Below, in pieces: positions 43,306-50,788 of a DNA stretch of 64,000 bases. Below the pieces are notes generated by a model. That model had not been told where the DNA came from. It did not search any database and was given only the letters and a program-made list of their open reading frames with translations. Within the stretch, counting starts at the first letter, position 1; each line of letters starts with the position of its first letter. The translations under genes were made by a program, and so were the position numbers. Source of the stretch: Rhodoplanes sp. Z2-YC6860 (GTDB taxonomy: Bacteria; Pseudomonadota; Alphaproteobacteria; Rhizobiales; Xanthobacteraceae); contig NZ_CP007440.1 of assembly GCF_001579845.1 (NCBI RefSeq), positions 5,478,029-5,542,028 of the forward strand. The letters run 5' to 3'.

Positions 43306-44388
43306 TCAGGCCTCCGCGGCCTCGTCGTCATCGTCGCCCTCTTCCTTGTTGGTGATCTGGTCGGAGATCAGGCCGGAGTTCTGCCGGATCGCGGCCTCGA
43401 TCTGGGCCGCCATCTCCGGATTCTCCTTGAGGAAGGTCTTGGCGTTCTCGCGGCCCTGACCGATGCGCTGGCTGTCATAGGAGAACCAGGCGCCGGACTT
43501 CTCGACCACGCCGGCCTTGACGCCGAAGTCGATCAGCTCGCCGGTCTTCGACACGCCCTCGCCGTACATGATGTCGAACTCGACCTGCTTGAACGGAGGG
43601 GCGAGCTTGTTCTTGACCACCTTGACGCGGGTCTGGTTGCCGACCACCTCGTCGCGGTCCTTGATCGAGCCGATGCGGCGGATGTCGAGGCGCACGGACG
43701 CGTAGAACTTCAGCGCATTGCCGCCGGTGGTGGTTTCCGGCGAGCCGTACATCACGCCGATCTTCATGCGGATCTGGTTGATGAAGATGACCATGGTGTG
43801 GGACTTGTTGATCGAGGCGGTGAGCTTGCGCAGCGCCTGAGACATCAAACGCGCCTGCAGGCCCGGCAGCGCGTCGCCCATCTCGCCTTCGAGCTCGGCG
43901 CGCGGCACCAGCGCCGCAACCGAGTCCACCACCAGCACGTCGATCGCACCCGAACGGACCAGCGTGTCGGCGATCTCCAGCGCCTGCTCGCCGTGGTCGG
44001 GCTGCGAGATCAGGAGGTCGTCGACATTGACGCCGAGCTTGCGCGCATAGACCGGGTCGAGCGCGTGCTCCGCGTCGATGAAGGCGCAAATGCCGCCCTT
44101 CTTCTGGGCCTCGGCAACGGTGTGCAAAGCGAGCGTGGTCTTGCCGGAGGATTCCGGCCCATAGATTTCGACCACCCGGCCGCGCGGCAGACCGCCGACG
44201 CCGAGCGCGATATCGAGCCCCAAAGAACCTGTGGAAATGGTCTCGATCTCGAGCTTATTGGCGCCCTTGCCGAGCTTCATGATCGAGCCCTTGCCGAAAT
44301 TCCGCTCGATCTGGGACAGCGCGGCGTCCAGCGCCTTCGATTTATCCATGGAAGCACCTTCAACTACGCGCAAAGCGGCCGGGGCCAT
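43306..44388 (-). CDS. recA: Recombinase A
   Basis: DNA strand-exchange protein and LexA co-protease, 360 residues. Walker A is [11 protein letters not shown], Walker B lies in [19 protein letters not shown], and loop L2 in [23 protein letters not shown] at 44388 has GGAG five bases upstream; an in-frame ATG at 44349 ([11 protein letters not shown]) is less likely. The acidic tail ends [12 protein letters not shown]. An SOS box lies about 110 bases upstream, so it is LexA-controlled. Confidence 0.97.
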   Translation of the reverse strand: MAPAALRVVEGASMDKSKALDAALSQIERNFGKGSIMKLGKGANKLEIETISTGSLGLDIALGVGGLPRGRVVEIYGPESSGKTTLALHTVAEAQKKGGICAFIDAEHALDPVYARKLGVNVDDLLISQPDHGEQALEIADTLVRSGAIDVLVVDSVAALVPRAELEGEMGDALPGLQARLMSQALRKLTASINKSHTMVIFINQIRMKIGVMYGSPETTTGGNALKFYASVRLDIRRIGSIKDRDEVVGNQTRVKVVKNKLAPPFKQVEFDIMYGEGVSKTGELIDFGVKAGVVEKSGAWFSYDSQRIGQGRENAKTFLKENPEMAAQIEAAIRQNSGLISDQITNKEEGDDDDEAAEA

Positions 44389-44495
44389 TGTCGTCGCTCC
44401 TTATGACCGGGATTCGGAGGTCTCACAAACGGGCACCCCTCCCGGGTAATGCGCCCGTGTTTGATTGAGGAGCCAGCGTACACTGTTTGTTCTAT

Positions 44496-44510
44496 GTTCG
44501 CAATATGTTC
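44496..44510. promoter_or_regulatory. Alphaproteobacterial SOS (LexA) box of recA
   Basis: GTTC-GCAATAT-GTTC is an exact match to the alphaproteobacterial LexA operator GTTC-N7-GTTC. It is 108 bases upstream of the recA start; a further GTTC lies at 44489-44492. Confidence 0.85.
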
Positions 44511-44514
44511 TTTT

Positions 44515-44586
44515 CAGAAACTTGGTACTGGCCTGTTTCGACCCCTAGTGGCCTATTTTGAATCATGCAGTGGCCTGTTTTGAATC
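44515..44586. repeat. Transposon-end-like iteron cluster, left (three GTGGCCT-TTTGAATC units)
   Basis: Three same-orientation units: ACTGGCCTGTTTCG (44527), AGTGGCCTATTTTGAATC (44547) and AGTGGCCTGTTTTGAATC (44569), spaced 20-22 bases. Bases 44515-44546 recur with 30/32 identity at 48332-48362. Phased repeats of this type are seen at ends of IS21-like elements; that assignment is an inference, since no istAB genes are present. Confidence 0.55.
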
Positions 44587-44680
44587 TTGTGCGATTTGTC
44601 GCCTTCCGCGCCCGGTTCCCGGAACGTTAGCGCGATCAACGCATTCCCCGATGTGTATGTAAAAAGACAACGGGGCGAAA

Positions 44681-44878
44681 ATGCCAGACGGGAACGGGTT
44701 TCGGATGCGAGCGCTGCGGGTTTTGGAGCGAGCCGAACAGACTGCCGATCCTGCGGAACGCCGGGAGCTTGGGAAGCTCGCTGAGTCATACCTGAGGCTG
44801 GCCGACGAAGCGGACGGCATGCAAAAGCCAGCCACACAATATCCGGGCAGTGGAACGGAAGACCAGCACGTAAGCTAA
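44681..44878 (+). CDS. Small helical protein, RAEEC family (member 1, divergent)
   Basis: 65 residues; RMRALRVLERAEQTADPAER followed by RELGKLAESYLRLADEAD predicts two amphipathic helices, and the tail is polar. Compared with the relatives at 44989, 50585, 51122 and 63273 it keeps the RAE and the A..Y.RLA positions but lacks the Cys. Start ATG has ACGGGGCGA upstream. No known function or named domain. Confidence 0.5.
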   Translation: MPDGNGFRMRALRVLERAEQTADPAERRELGKLAESYLRLADEADGMQKPATQYPGSGTEDQHVS

Positions 44879-44988
44879 CCGAACAGACGCGGACTCATTC
44901 TCGGGAAAACGAGCAAAACGGGACAGCCTCTAGGGTCTAGCGCGCCTAGCCTGCACATCGTCGGTACGTCTTCGGTGTGAGGTGCGTC

Positions 44989-45180
44989 ATGACCACTGCG
45001 TCCGAGTTCAGGAAGCGCGCCAAAGATTGCATGGACATGGCCGATAAGATGAGGCCGGAATCGCGCCAAATTCTGATGACCATCGCCGAGGCTTGGCTTG
45101 TTCTCGCCTTCGCTGAGGACAAGAGAACCCCGGCAGAGCAGACTCACAATTTGGAAGATGCAAGTGAGAGTGTGCATTGA
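44989..45180 (+). CDS. Small helical protein, RAEEC family (member 2)
   Basis: 63 residues. ASEFRKRAKDCMDMADKMRP and ILMTIAEAWLVLAFAEDK form two predicted helices. ATG at 44989 is preferred because GAGGTG lies five bases upstream; an in-frame ATG four codons earlier is possible. It ends at its own terminator, which argues for a real transcript. Closest in pattern to the member at 63273. Cytoplasmic, function unknown. Confidence 0.65.
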   Translation: MTTASEFRKRAKDCMDMADKMRPESRQILMTIAEAWLVLAFAEDKRTPAEQTHNLEDASESVH

Positions 45181-45206
45181 GGCCGCCTCAGTTGGCGGCC
45201 TCTTTC
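45179..45206 (+). terminator. Rho-independent terminator after the 44989 gene
   Basis: GAGGCCGCC, six-base loop, GGCGGCCTC, then TTTCT. An almost identical hairpin follows the gene at 48479 (48928-48954). Confidence 0.75.
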
Positions 45207-46048
45207 TAATCGTCGTGCTGCGGTCGAGGTGAGCGCTCAGCGCGAGCGGCGCTCATCGAAATCCCGCCCCCGTCGCCTTTGTAAAGCAGATCAAAGATAT
45301 TCGCCGCGGTCTGTAGCCACTTGAGGCGAGCAGCAACCGGCCAATCCGCTTCGGGCTCGGGAAGCTTTTGAAAGAGGCCGATGATAAGTGGATCGTGCCC
45401 ATCGAAGCCGCCGCCGTTGCCGCCTTTTTTCTTTTCGTCTTGTGGCTCATCCGCCGGTGGCGGCGGGGGTGGTGCAGCGTCCGCCTGTCGAGCGGCAAAG
45501 CCGGGCATGACAAGGCGATTGCGTCCGTGGGCGAAGAAGCCCGCTTGTTCCGCCGAGCGCTCGAAAACTTGTCGCGCCCGATCCTTCACTTTGTCGGACA
45601 CGCCAAGCGCGACGATCTCGCGCTCCATCGCTGCGGCCTGTCCCGGCAGCACCCCGCCGCGATATTTGTCAAAGATCGCACGATACAGCGGCACGTTCAG
45701 AAACGCATTTGCTCGCGCTTCGCGCGTTTGGTTCGGATCAACGATGGCGCTTCCCAAATCTGCCAGCCGGTACTTCCCGCCTGCGGGGCTGGTGATCAGA
45801 CCAAATAAGCGCGCCGATGCAATCTGCACCCGGAAGCCGCTGCTTTTTGGGCTCTGCTTGGTCCAGACGGCGAGCTGATCATCGTCGCATTCGCCTAAGC
45901 CAACATTGCCGTGAATTGCTTCGGCAAGCTCAATCGTGTCGCCCAGCGGCGCATATGGAAACGCAATTGTCGAACGTTGCTTAGTTGCACCTTCTTCGCT
46001 GGTGTTCAGTTTCGTGGCCTCCGCAGAGGCACTGTTCTCGCCTGCCAT
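45206..46048 (-). CDS. Hypothetical protein, winged-helix-like N-terminal half (DUF5343-like pattern)
   Basis: 280 residues. The start at 46048 is chosen because GGAGG lies eight bases upstream; earlier in-frame ATGs lack this. Residues about 30-190 alternate helices and short strands (SSGFRVQIASARLFGLITSP, GKYRLADLGSAIVDPNQTRE) in a winged-helix-like pattern that recalls DUF5343, but I cannot confirm that family. Then comes a Pro-rich, Lys/Gly-rich linker and a C-terminal DPLIIGLFQKLPEPEADWPV segment. It may be a regulator or phage-defence component; function unknown. Confidence 0.65.
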   Translation of the reverse strand: MAGENSASAEATKLNTSEEGATKQRSTIAFPYAPLGDTIELAEAIHGNVGLGECDDDQLAVWTKQSPKSSGFRVQIASARLFGLITSPAGGKYRLADLGSAIVDPNQTREARANAFLNVPLYRAIFDKYRGGVLPGQAAAMEREIVALGVSDKVKDRARQVFERSAEQAGFFAHGRNRLVMPGFAARQADAAPPPPPPADEPQDEKKKGGNGGGFDGHDPLIIGLFQKLPEPEADWPVAARLKWLQTAANIFDLLYKGDGGGISMSAARAERSPRPQHDD

Positions 46049-46174
46049 TTGAAAGCCTCCGTCCATCTTGAAGAACCGTCCGGGAGGTAAGTACGCCTGC
46101 TGCCGCATCACGTCAACAAAATAATTCGCGGAATGTGAAAAGTGACTTGACCGTATCCTAAATCCGCATTACCG

Positions 46175-46193
46175 TCCTCATATCGGATGAGGA
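46175..46193. promoter_or_regulatory. Palindrome upstream of the 46048 gene
   Basis: TCCTCAT-ATCGG-ATGAGGA has perfect 7-base arms. It lies about 130 bases upstream of the hypothetical gene at 46048 and could be an operator; nothing further supports it. Confidence 0.35.
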
Positions 46194-46260
46194 TTGCCTA
46201 TGACTAGGAGGGTTGGAGCCCCCGGCGCGCTAGCCGAGCAAAGGGGGCGAGGAAAAGGGA

Positions 46261-46303
46261 GAGGCCGCCTTCCCAGGGGGTAAAACCAGGGAAAAGCGGC
46301 CTC
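46261..46303. other. Large stem-loop upstream of the tRNA-like element
   Basis: GAGGCCGC and TTCCC pair with GGGAA and GCGGCCTC, one small bulge between them. No T-run follows. It ends 19 bases before the tRNA-like sequence. Confidence 0.55.
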
Positions 46304-46321
46304 GCAATCGGCTTCAAGTTC

Positions 46322-46393
46322 TCAGGGCTCGTCTAACGGTAGGACGCCCTGCTTACCCCAGCGGAAATGTCGGTCCGAATCCGACGCCCTGAA
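46322..46393 (+). tRNA. tRNA-like sequence, apparent anticodon UAC, atypical
   Basis: Folds as a 72-base cloverleaf. The acceptor arm TCAGGGC/GCCCTGA has seven perfect pairs, the D arm is GTCTAACGGTAGGAC, the variable loop GAAAT, and the T arm GTCGG-TCCGAAT-CCGAC has five perfect pairs. The anticodon stem CCCTG/CAGCG has one C-C mismatch; loop CTTACCC gives UAC (valine) with an unusual C at position 37. No CCA is encoded. The CGTCTAACGGTAGGAC block is typical of Gln/Glu-type tRNAs, so the anticodon arm may have been replaced or decayed. Either an unusual mobile-element tRNA or a pseudo-tRNA. Confidence 0.5.
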
Positions 46394-46409
46394 CTGGTAG
46401 CGACTTAGT

Positions 46410-46441
46410 GGTCCGACACCCCCTGCAAGGGGTGCCGGACC
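46410..46441. other. Large stem-loop downstream of the tRNA-like element
   Basis: GGTCCG/CGGACC and CACCCC/GGGGTG stack with a single A-C mismatch around the loop CTGCAA. With 46261-46303 it brackets the tRNA-like sequence. No T-run, so not a standard terminator. Confidence 0.6.
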
Positions 46442-46559
46442 GGATCAAAAACCCCGGGATTGAGCCCCGAAGCAAGTGACCCATCTGGCGAATATAGCGG
46501 ATTCCACGCTGTTTTTCTAGAGTCAGGCTTCGGGCCAATCCACATCATGGATTGAGCCC

Positions 46560-47471
46560 ATGAACGTCCTTCCCCTCGATAAGCAAATTGAAGTCATCGC
46601 TGCGCTTTGCGACGGCCTTGGCATCCGAGCTGTCTCCCGCATCACCGGCGTCAACCGCGGCACCATCGGCGACCTGGCTCTCAAGGTCGGGCTCGGCTGC
46701 GCCGCCCTGCACGACGGCAAGATGACCGGCCTGCGCGTGTCCCGCCTGGAGCTGGATGAACTGTGGTCCTACGTCGGTCGCAAGCAGAAGCGCGTCAAAC
46801 CGAACCAGCCCGACGCCATGGTGGCGGGCGACCAATACACTTTCGTTGGCTTGGCCTCTGCAGCCCGCGCGATCATCGCCTACCGCACCGGCAAGCGCGA
46901 CACTGAGAACACGCTGGAGTTCGTCCACGATCTGCGCGAGCGCGTGATTGGCGCTCCAGAGATTTCGACTGACGGTTTCCTGCCCTACAAGAACGCGATC
47001 CGCGACGTGTTCGCGGGCCGCGTCTCGCATGGCGTGATCGTAAAGACCTACAGCGTAACGAACCTCGCGGTAAAAGAGGCCGCGCGACGCTACAGCCCCG
47101 CTGAGGTAATCGCAGTAGAGCGCGAGGTAGTAAGCGGCCTCCCCGCCAACATCAGCACCAGCTACGTGGAGCGCAGCAACCTGACGCTGCGCATGTCTTC
47201 AAAGCGGTTCTCGCGCCTCAGCAACGGCTTTTCGAAGCGGCTGGAGAATCACTGCTCCGCGATCTCGCTGTACGTCATGCACTACAATTTCTGCCGCGTG
47301 CATGAAGCCCACAAGATGACGCCCGCGATGGCATTGGGCCTTGCGGATCGCGTGTGGTCGATTGGCGAGTTGGTCGCGGCCGCACTAGCAACGCAGCCGA
47401 TCTCGCCGAAGGTTACCCCTGCGGATCGGCGGCGGCAGTTCCGTGTAATTCAGGGCGACCTCTTCGACTAA
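46560..47471 (+). CDS. IS1-family (DDE) transposase-like protein
   Basis: 303 residues. The N-terminal helix-turn-helix (AALCDGLGIRAVSRITGVNR, then GTIGDLALKVG) is followed by a DDE-type core: LELDELWSYVGRKQKRVKPN carries the first acidic residue, STDGFLPYKNAI the second and STSYVERSNLTLRM the Glu. NGFSKRLENHCSAISLYVMH and NFCRVHEAHKMTPAMALGL are typical of single-frame IS1-like transposases in Alphaproteobacteria. No convincing terminal inverted repeats or target duplication were found around it, so it may be a solitary or immobilised copy. It follows the hairpin/tRNA-like region by about 120 bases. Confidence 0.85.
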   Translation: MNVLPLDKQIEVIAALCDGLGIRAVSRITGVNRGTIGDLALKVGLGCAALHDGKMTGLRVSRLELDELWSYVGRKQKRVKPNQPDAMVAGDQYTFVGLASAARAIIAYRTGKRDTENTLEFVHDLRERVIGAPEISTDGFLPYKNAIRDVFAGRVSHGVIVKTYSVTNLAVKEAARRYSPAEVIAVEREVVSGLPANISTSYVERSNLTLRMSSKRFSRLSNGFSKRLENHCSAISLYVMHYNFCRVHEAHKMTPAMALGLADRVWSIGELVAAALATQPISPKVTPADRRRQFRVIQGDLFD

Positions 47472-47540
47472 CACAACCACGAATCGAATCGATGCCCCGG
47501 ACTCTTTTGAGTCGATTGTCAATGCGAGGAAAAGGAGTCA

Positions 47541-47572
47541 ATCTCGCCCCTCACAACCTTGAGGGGCGAGAT
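47541..47572. terminator. Perfect hairpin between converging genes
   Basis: ATCTCGCCCCTCA and its exact 13-base complement flank a six-base loop, between the transposase stop and the stop of the leftward gene at 47586. No T-run, so its role as a terminator is uncertain. Confidence 0.5.
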
Positions 47573-47585
47573 GTCGGCTGTATTA

Positions 47586-48056
47586 TTAGCGATCCGCGCT
47601 CTCAGGTTTCTGCCACATACGGCGGCCTTTGATGCCCATCTTGACCGCTGTGCGGCTATCGAAATCCTTCATGTACCCTACGACGAGCGTTTCCGCCCGC
47701 TCAGGCTTGCGCACGTATTTCGGATCATTCCGCTTCCTCAATTCCTGCCAAGCCTCCCCCACGTAGAAAGTGAGCGGGTCCATGTTTCGCTCGCGGCCAA
47801 CAACGTCGTTGAGGATGGTGTGGCACCAGTAGTTTTCGATGGCCGTAATGCTTTCAAGCGTCGGCCTCAAACGGTCCATTAGTTGTTCGGACGTTTCTTC
47901 CGTCAGGATCACAAACCCGACCATTCTCTTGCTGTGCATTGCCGGCCGGCACCACCGTTTCACGGCCGTCACGATCCGAGGAATAGCACTCGCTGTTTTC
48001 TCAATTTCGTACTGAAACGCGACACGCAACAACATGACCTTGTAGCGCCCAGCCAT
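47586..48056 (-). CDS. Hypothetical protein
   Basis: 156 residues, start ATG with AGGAG seven bases upstream, so probably expressed. The sequence is well mixed, with IEKTASAIPRIVTAVKRWCR, LESITAIENYWCHTILNDVV and a basic C-terminus (MGIKGRRMWQKPESADR). No domain recognised. It converges on the transposase gene and belongs to the accessory segment between the two iteron clusters. Confidence 0.6.
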   Translation of the reverse strand: MAGRYKVMLLRVAFQYEIEKTASAIPRIVTAVKRWCRPAMHSKRMVGFVILTEETSEQLMDRLRPTLESITAIENYWCHTILNDVVGRERNMDPLTFYVGEAWQELRKRNDPKYVRKPERAETLVVGYMKDFDSRTAVKMGIKGRRMWQKPESADR

Positions 48057-48287
48057 GGCGGCTCCTGTTGATGGTCGGGCGAGCGGCGTTGAAGTTCTGT
48101 AACGAATCGTAACAATACGTTGTGCGGACTAATTCCCGCTGCTCGCCAGCGGTTGAATAGGCCCCGGAGTGCCGGAAGCGCTCCGGGGTCGATCTAGATA
48201 AGCGATTCGCTGGAACTAGAGTCCGCAGAACCCCAATCCATCCACGGCAAAATTTCTAACGGCGAGCTTGGGTTAGCGCCCTAAGTT

Positions 48288-48397
48288 AGTGGCCTACTTT
48301 GGATCTGCGAGTGGCCTAATTCGGCCAGTACCAGAAACTTGGTACTGGCCCGTTTCGCCCCTGTTAGCCGCAATGTCGTGGTGGCCTGACTTGAATT
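48288..48397. repeat. Transposon-end-like iteron cluster, right (four units plus inverted unit)
   Basis: Same-orientation units at 48288 (AGTGGCCTACTTTGGATC), 48310 (AGTGGCCTAATTCGG), 48344 (ACTGGCCCGTTTCG) and 48380 (GGTGGCCTGACTTGAATTC). Bases 48323-48350 also form a perfect hairpin, GGCCAGTACC and GGTACTGGCC around AGAAACTT. Bases 48332-48362 repeat 44515-44546. The remainder of 48057-48287 holds a GC hairpin (CCCCGGAG/CTCCGGGG near 48161) and no gene. Confidence 0.55.
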
Positions 48398-48478
48398 CAG
48401 CCGCTTCGCCGCATGGAACATTCGGCTCTTGTTCATCTGGCTCCCGGTAATCTCCAATACCAATCGGAGACTGAATTC

Positions 48479-48904
48479 ATGAGGGCGACCACGATGAAAT
48501 TTGTCATTGCGCTGGCGTTTGTTTTCGCCGCCTGGTGCGGCATCACATCCGAGGCCAACGCTCAATACAGCGCACGCGACCTTGAATACTATTGCAACAT
48601 GGGATCGCAGACCCCCGCAAGCGTGAGGCCATACTGCCGAGGTCGCGGCGGAGCGCTCACCGGCTACCGTCCACGACGCCAGTTGAGCCAGGAAGAGATC
48701 GACTACTACTGCAGTCAAGGCAGTCAGACTCCTGCCAGCGTCAGGCCCTACTGCGGCGGAGGTTATCGCGGGGGCTACCAGCGCGACGACGATGACGACT
48801 ACTACTATCAAGGGCGCCGGCTCTCCCAGCGTGAAATCCAGTACTACTGCAGCATGGGCAGCCAAACGCCGCTTTCGCTCCGCCGGTACTGCGGACGCTA
48901 CTGA
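48479..48904 (+). CDS. Secreted protein with three YYC...GSQTP...YC repeats
   Basis: 141 residues from the ATG at 48479 (GGAG nine bases upstream; an ATG at 48494 is also possible). A signal peptide (MKFVIALAFVFAAWCGITSE, ANA) is followed by three near-identical repeats: LEYYCNMGSQTPASVRPYC, IDYYCSQGSQTPASVRPYC and IQYYCSMGSQTPLSLRRYC. The linkers are Gly/Arg-rich, and an acidic DDDDDYYYQG stretch precedes the third. Each repeat has two cysteines 14 residues apart, suitable for a disulfide-closed hairpin in the periplasm or outside. No known domain. A strong terminator follows. Confidence 0.8.
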   Translation: MRATTMKFVIALAFVFAAWCGITSEANAQYSARDLEYYCNMGSQTPASVRPYCRGRGGALTGYRPRRQLSQEEIDYYCSQGSQTPASVRPYCGGGYRGGYQRDDDDDYYYQGRRLSQREIQYYCSMGSQTPLSLRRYCGRY

Positions 48905-48927
48905 ACGATGCAACGCTAGGAAGCTTA

Positions 48928-48954
48928 GAGGCCGCCCCGTTGGCGGCCTCTTTC
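48928..48954 (+). terminator. Rho-independent terminator of the triple-repeat gene
   Basis: GAGGCCGCC, five-base loop, GGCGGCCTC, then TTTC. Nearly the same hairpin as 45179-45206. Confidence 0.78.
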
Positions 48955-49194
48955 ATTTCCCGTCGCTGACATCGCCGGGACAAACCACGCACGATGAAAC
49001 GCAACTATTTTGGATTCTAAATTTCCCGCTCTGTTCTGGCAGAGACCTCCCGAACCAGTGCCGGTTTGGACGCGATTGTATCTTTCGAGACCGATAGTCA
49101 GGGTTGTAGGGCCCACCCTGACATACAGAGCTCGGCACTCGTGGATAGGTTGCACCTGCGCTGCACCATCCAAAAACCAGCGCTAACTTTACGG

Positions 49195-49234
49195 GACGTC
49201 GGTCATTGCCCATTCCTGACCGGCGTCTTTTTTT
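49195..49234 (+). terminator. Orphan rho-independent terminator (possible small RNA 3' end)
   Basis: GACGTCGGTCA and TGACCGGCGTC form an 11-base stem with one mismatch around an 11-base loop, followed by seven T. No protein gene on this strand ends here: the region 48955-49194 has no credible reading frame. It may therefore end an unannotated small RNA. Confidence 0.6.
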
Positions 49235-49315
49235 ATGGTGCAGATCACTTCGCTTTTTTTGAAGATCAGATCGAAACGACCTTGAGCAGCCAAAGCACTC
49301 GCTGACGCTCGTACC

Positions 49316-49516
49316 CTATTTCGAATTTGAGCGGTCGTTCGCGCGTTTCAATTCGACGGTGAGTTCGGCGCACACATCCGCCAGCGAACGGCCGTCCCTG
49401 GTGACCAGACAGCGCCGAAGCTGCCGCCCGATATACCAGCCGATTCCTATCAGCATTAAAAATGGCAGCCACGACACGATCAGGCTGATGTACCAGGGCA
49501 CTTCTGATGCAGACAT
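49316..49516 (-). CDS. Small single-pass membrane protein
   Basis: 66 residues: an N-terminal membrane helix (WYISLIVSWLPFLMLIGIGW), an Arg-rich juxtamembrane stretch and a short cytoplasmic tail SLADVCAELTVELKRANDRS with coiled-coil character. GAGGAG lies seven bases before the ATG, which supports expression. No named family. Confidence 0.6.
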   Translation of the reverse strand: MSASEVPWYISLIVSWLPFLMLIGIGWYIGRQLRRCLVTRDGRSLADVCAELTVELKRANDRSNSK

Positions 49517-50161
49517 CGTGCGCTCCTCGTTCGAATGGGTCAGTGTTCGAATTGGTCAGTCCGTTTCCGGCCTGCAGACGTGCGCCATCGGCCCCTTCAG
49601 ATCAGGCACGGGGCCAGCGCCTCTCTCTTTTTCCTTACCCTCACAGATTGAGGGAGCGGAGCGCCGAGACGGCGCAGATATCTGGGCGCTTTGCGAGGGC
49701 GCCCGCGGACCTTTGCGATCAGGTCCGCTCGCCTCCCGGCGCTCCACTGTGGCGATTTATTGCGAGGCCACCGTTCGAGATTCGATCGGACCGGCTGGGC
49801 TTTCACCCACCATGCTCCAGGGGGCATTTGCGCCCGCTTTCACCCGACCGCGCCCTGCCACTGAAGGCGGCCCCCTCATCGGGGACGGACAATGACCCCA
49901 CACCCTGGGACGTGGTTACGGGCCACGCCTGCAGGCGCCACACCCCGCTCCGCCAAATAGACGTCTCTAGATGACGCCCTCAACGAACGAGGCAAATCAG
50001 AACTTATCAGGAACATAAAATTTCGTCAAGCGCACGTATTTCCAGCCATCTTCCGTAAAAAAATACCGTTGGCAGCCCTGTGACAATCTTTCGCAGTCCT
50101 GAATTATTGACTATCGTCCTATTCGGTGGGCGACAACTTTCTGACTGCTAGGGGCTGAGAA
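49517..50161. other. 645-base stretch without a supported gene
   Basis: GC-rich until about 49970, then AT-richer. Several frames are open on both strands, but their products are Arg/Pro-rich, lack start signals and show no conserved pattern. It could be eroded coding DNA. The last 100 bases are the likely promoter region of the small secreted protein at 50162. Confidence 0.4.
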
Positions 50162-50341
50162 ATGAAAAAACTCACACTGATTCTGTCCATGCTGCTGGTC
50201 GCGGCCGTAAGCACGACCGCCGATGCGGCCAAGCACAAGCGGAAGGCGAAGGCTGCGCCGGCCGTGGTGAACGTCGACGCGAGCGACGCGCAGCGCACCA
50301 AGTTCTTCACGGACGCCATCAACCCGATGGGCGCGAAGTAA
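50162..50341 (+). CDS. Small secreted basic protein
   Basis: 59 residues: a clear signal peptide (MKKLTLILSMLLVAAVSTTA, DA) and a mature part that begins AKHKRKAKAAPAVVNVDASD and ends FFTDAINPMGAK. AGGGG lies eight bases before the ATG and a strong terminator follows, so this is a complete single-gene unit. Mature product about 37 residues, Lys-rich. Function unknown; no domain recognised. Confidence 0.72.
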   Translation: MKKLTLILSMLLVAAVSTTADAAKHKRKAKAAPAVVNVDASDAQRTKFFTDAINPMGAK

Positions 50342-50370
50342 CCGCGTATTGGTTTCCCAGGCCAATACCC

Positions 50371-50400
50371 AAGCCCCGCTTCGGCGGGGCTTGTTCGTTT
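50371..50400 (+). terminator. Rho-independent terminator with UUCG tetraloop
   Basis: AAGCCCCGC-TTCG-GCGGGGCTT, then GTTCGTTT. It ends the small secreted protein gene. Confidence 0.75.
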
Positions 50401-50584
50401 CAGCTCCATCGTATCGCGATGCAACTAACGATTTTCATCTGTAATTAAGCGATAGCCGCAGCTTATTGATAGAGCTTCACAAGCAGCCTTGCGGCCGCGT
50501 CGATTCGCGACAGCGACAAGGCTCGGACAATCCCGTTGAAATCACCCCTCGCGCTCGAACAGAGCTGCGGCAGGGGACGACAAA

Positions 50585-50788
50585 ATGCGGGAAGAATGCA
50601 TTATCGCGCCTTTGATGCGCCGCGCCGAAGATTGCCGCGCGCGGTCGAGAGCCGCGACATCGGAAAAGCATCGCGCGATATGGGAAGAGCTTGCCGAGCA
50701 ATACGACTTGCGCGTTCGGTTGTTGAAGAAGAAGAAGAAGCCCGCGTCCCAGGAGAAAGCAGAACGTCCGAATCATCCGATGCCTTAG
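50585..50788 (+). CDS. Small helical protein, RAEEC family (member 3)
   Basis: 67 residues. LMRRAEDCRARSRAATSEKH and RAIWEELAEQYDLRVRLLKK repeat the family pattern, followed by a Lys-rich tail. AGGGGACG precedes the ATG. It lies between the small secreted protein and member 4. Function unknown. Confidence 0.55.
   Translation: MREECIIAPLMRRAEDCRARSRAATSEKHRAIWEELAEQYDLRVRLLKKKKKPASQEKAERPNHPMP

Noticed and set aside
46353-46538. A minus-strand frame across the tRNA-like element
   Set aside because: It overlaps a strong cloverleaf and hairpins; no ribosome-binding site.
46500-47600. Terminal inverted repeats of an intact IS1 element around the transposase
   Set aside because: I compared the flanks by eye and found only short chance matches; no target duplication could be identified, so no element boundaries are claimed.
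49359-49974. Overlapping open frames in the 49.4-50.0 kb region
   Set aside because: Products are Arg/Pro/Ser-rich, starts lack ribosome-binding sites, and frames overlap on both strands without a conserved pattern.
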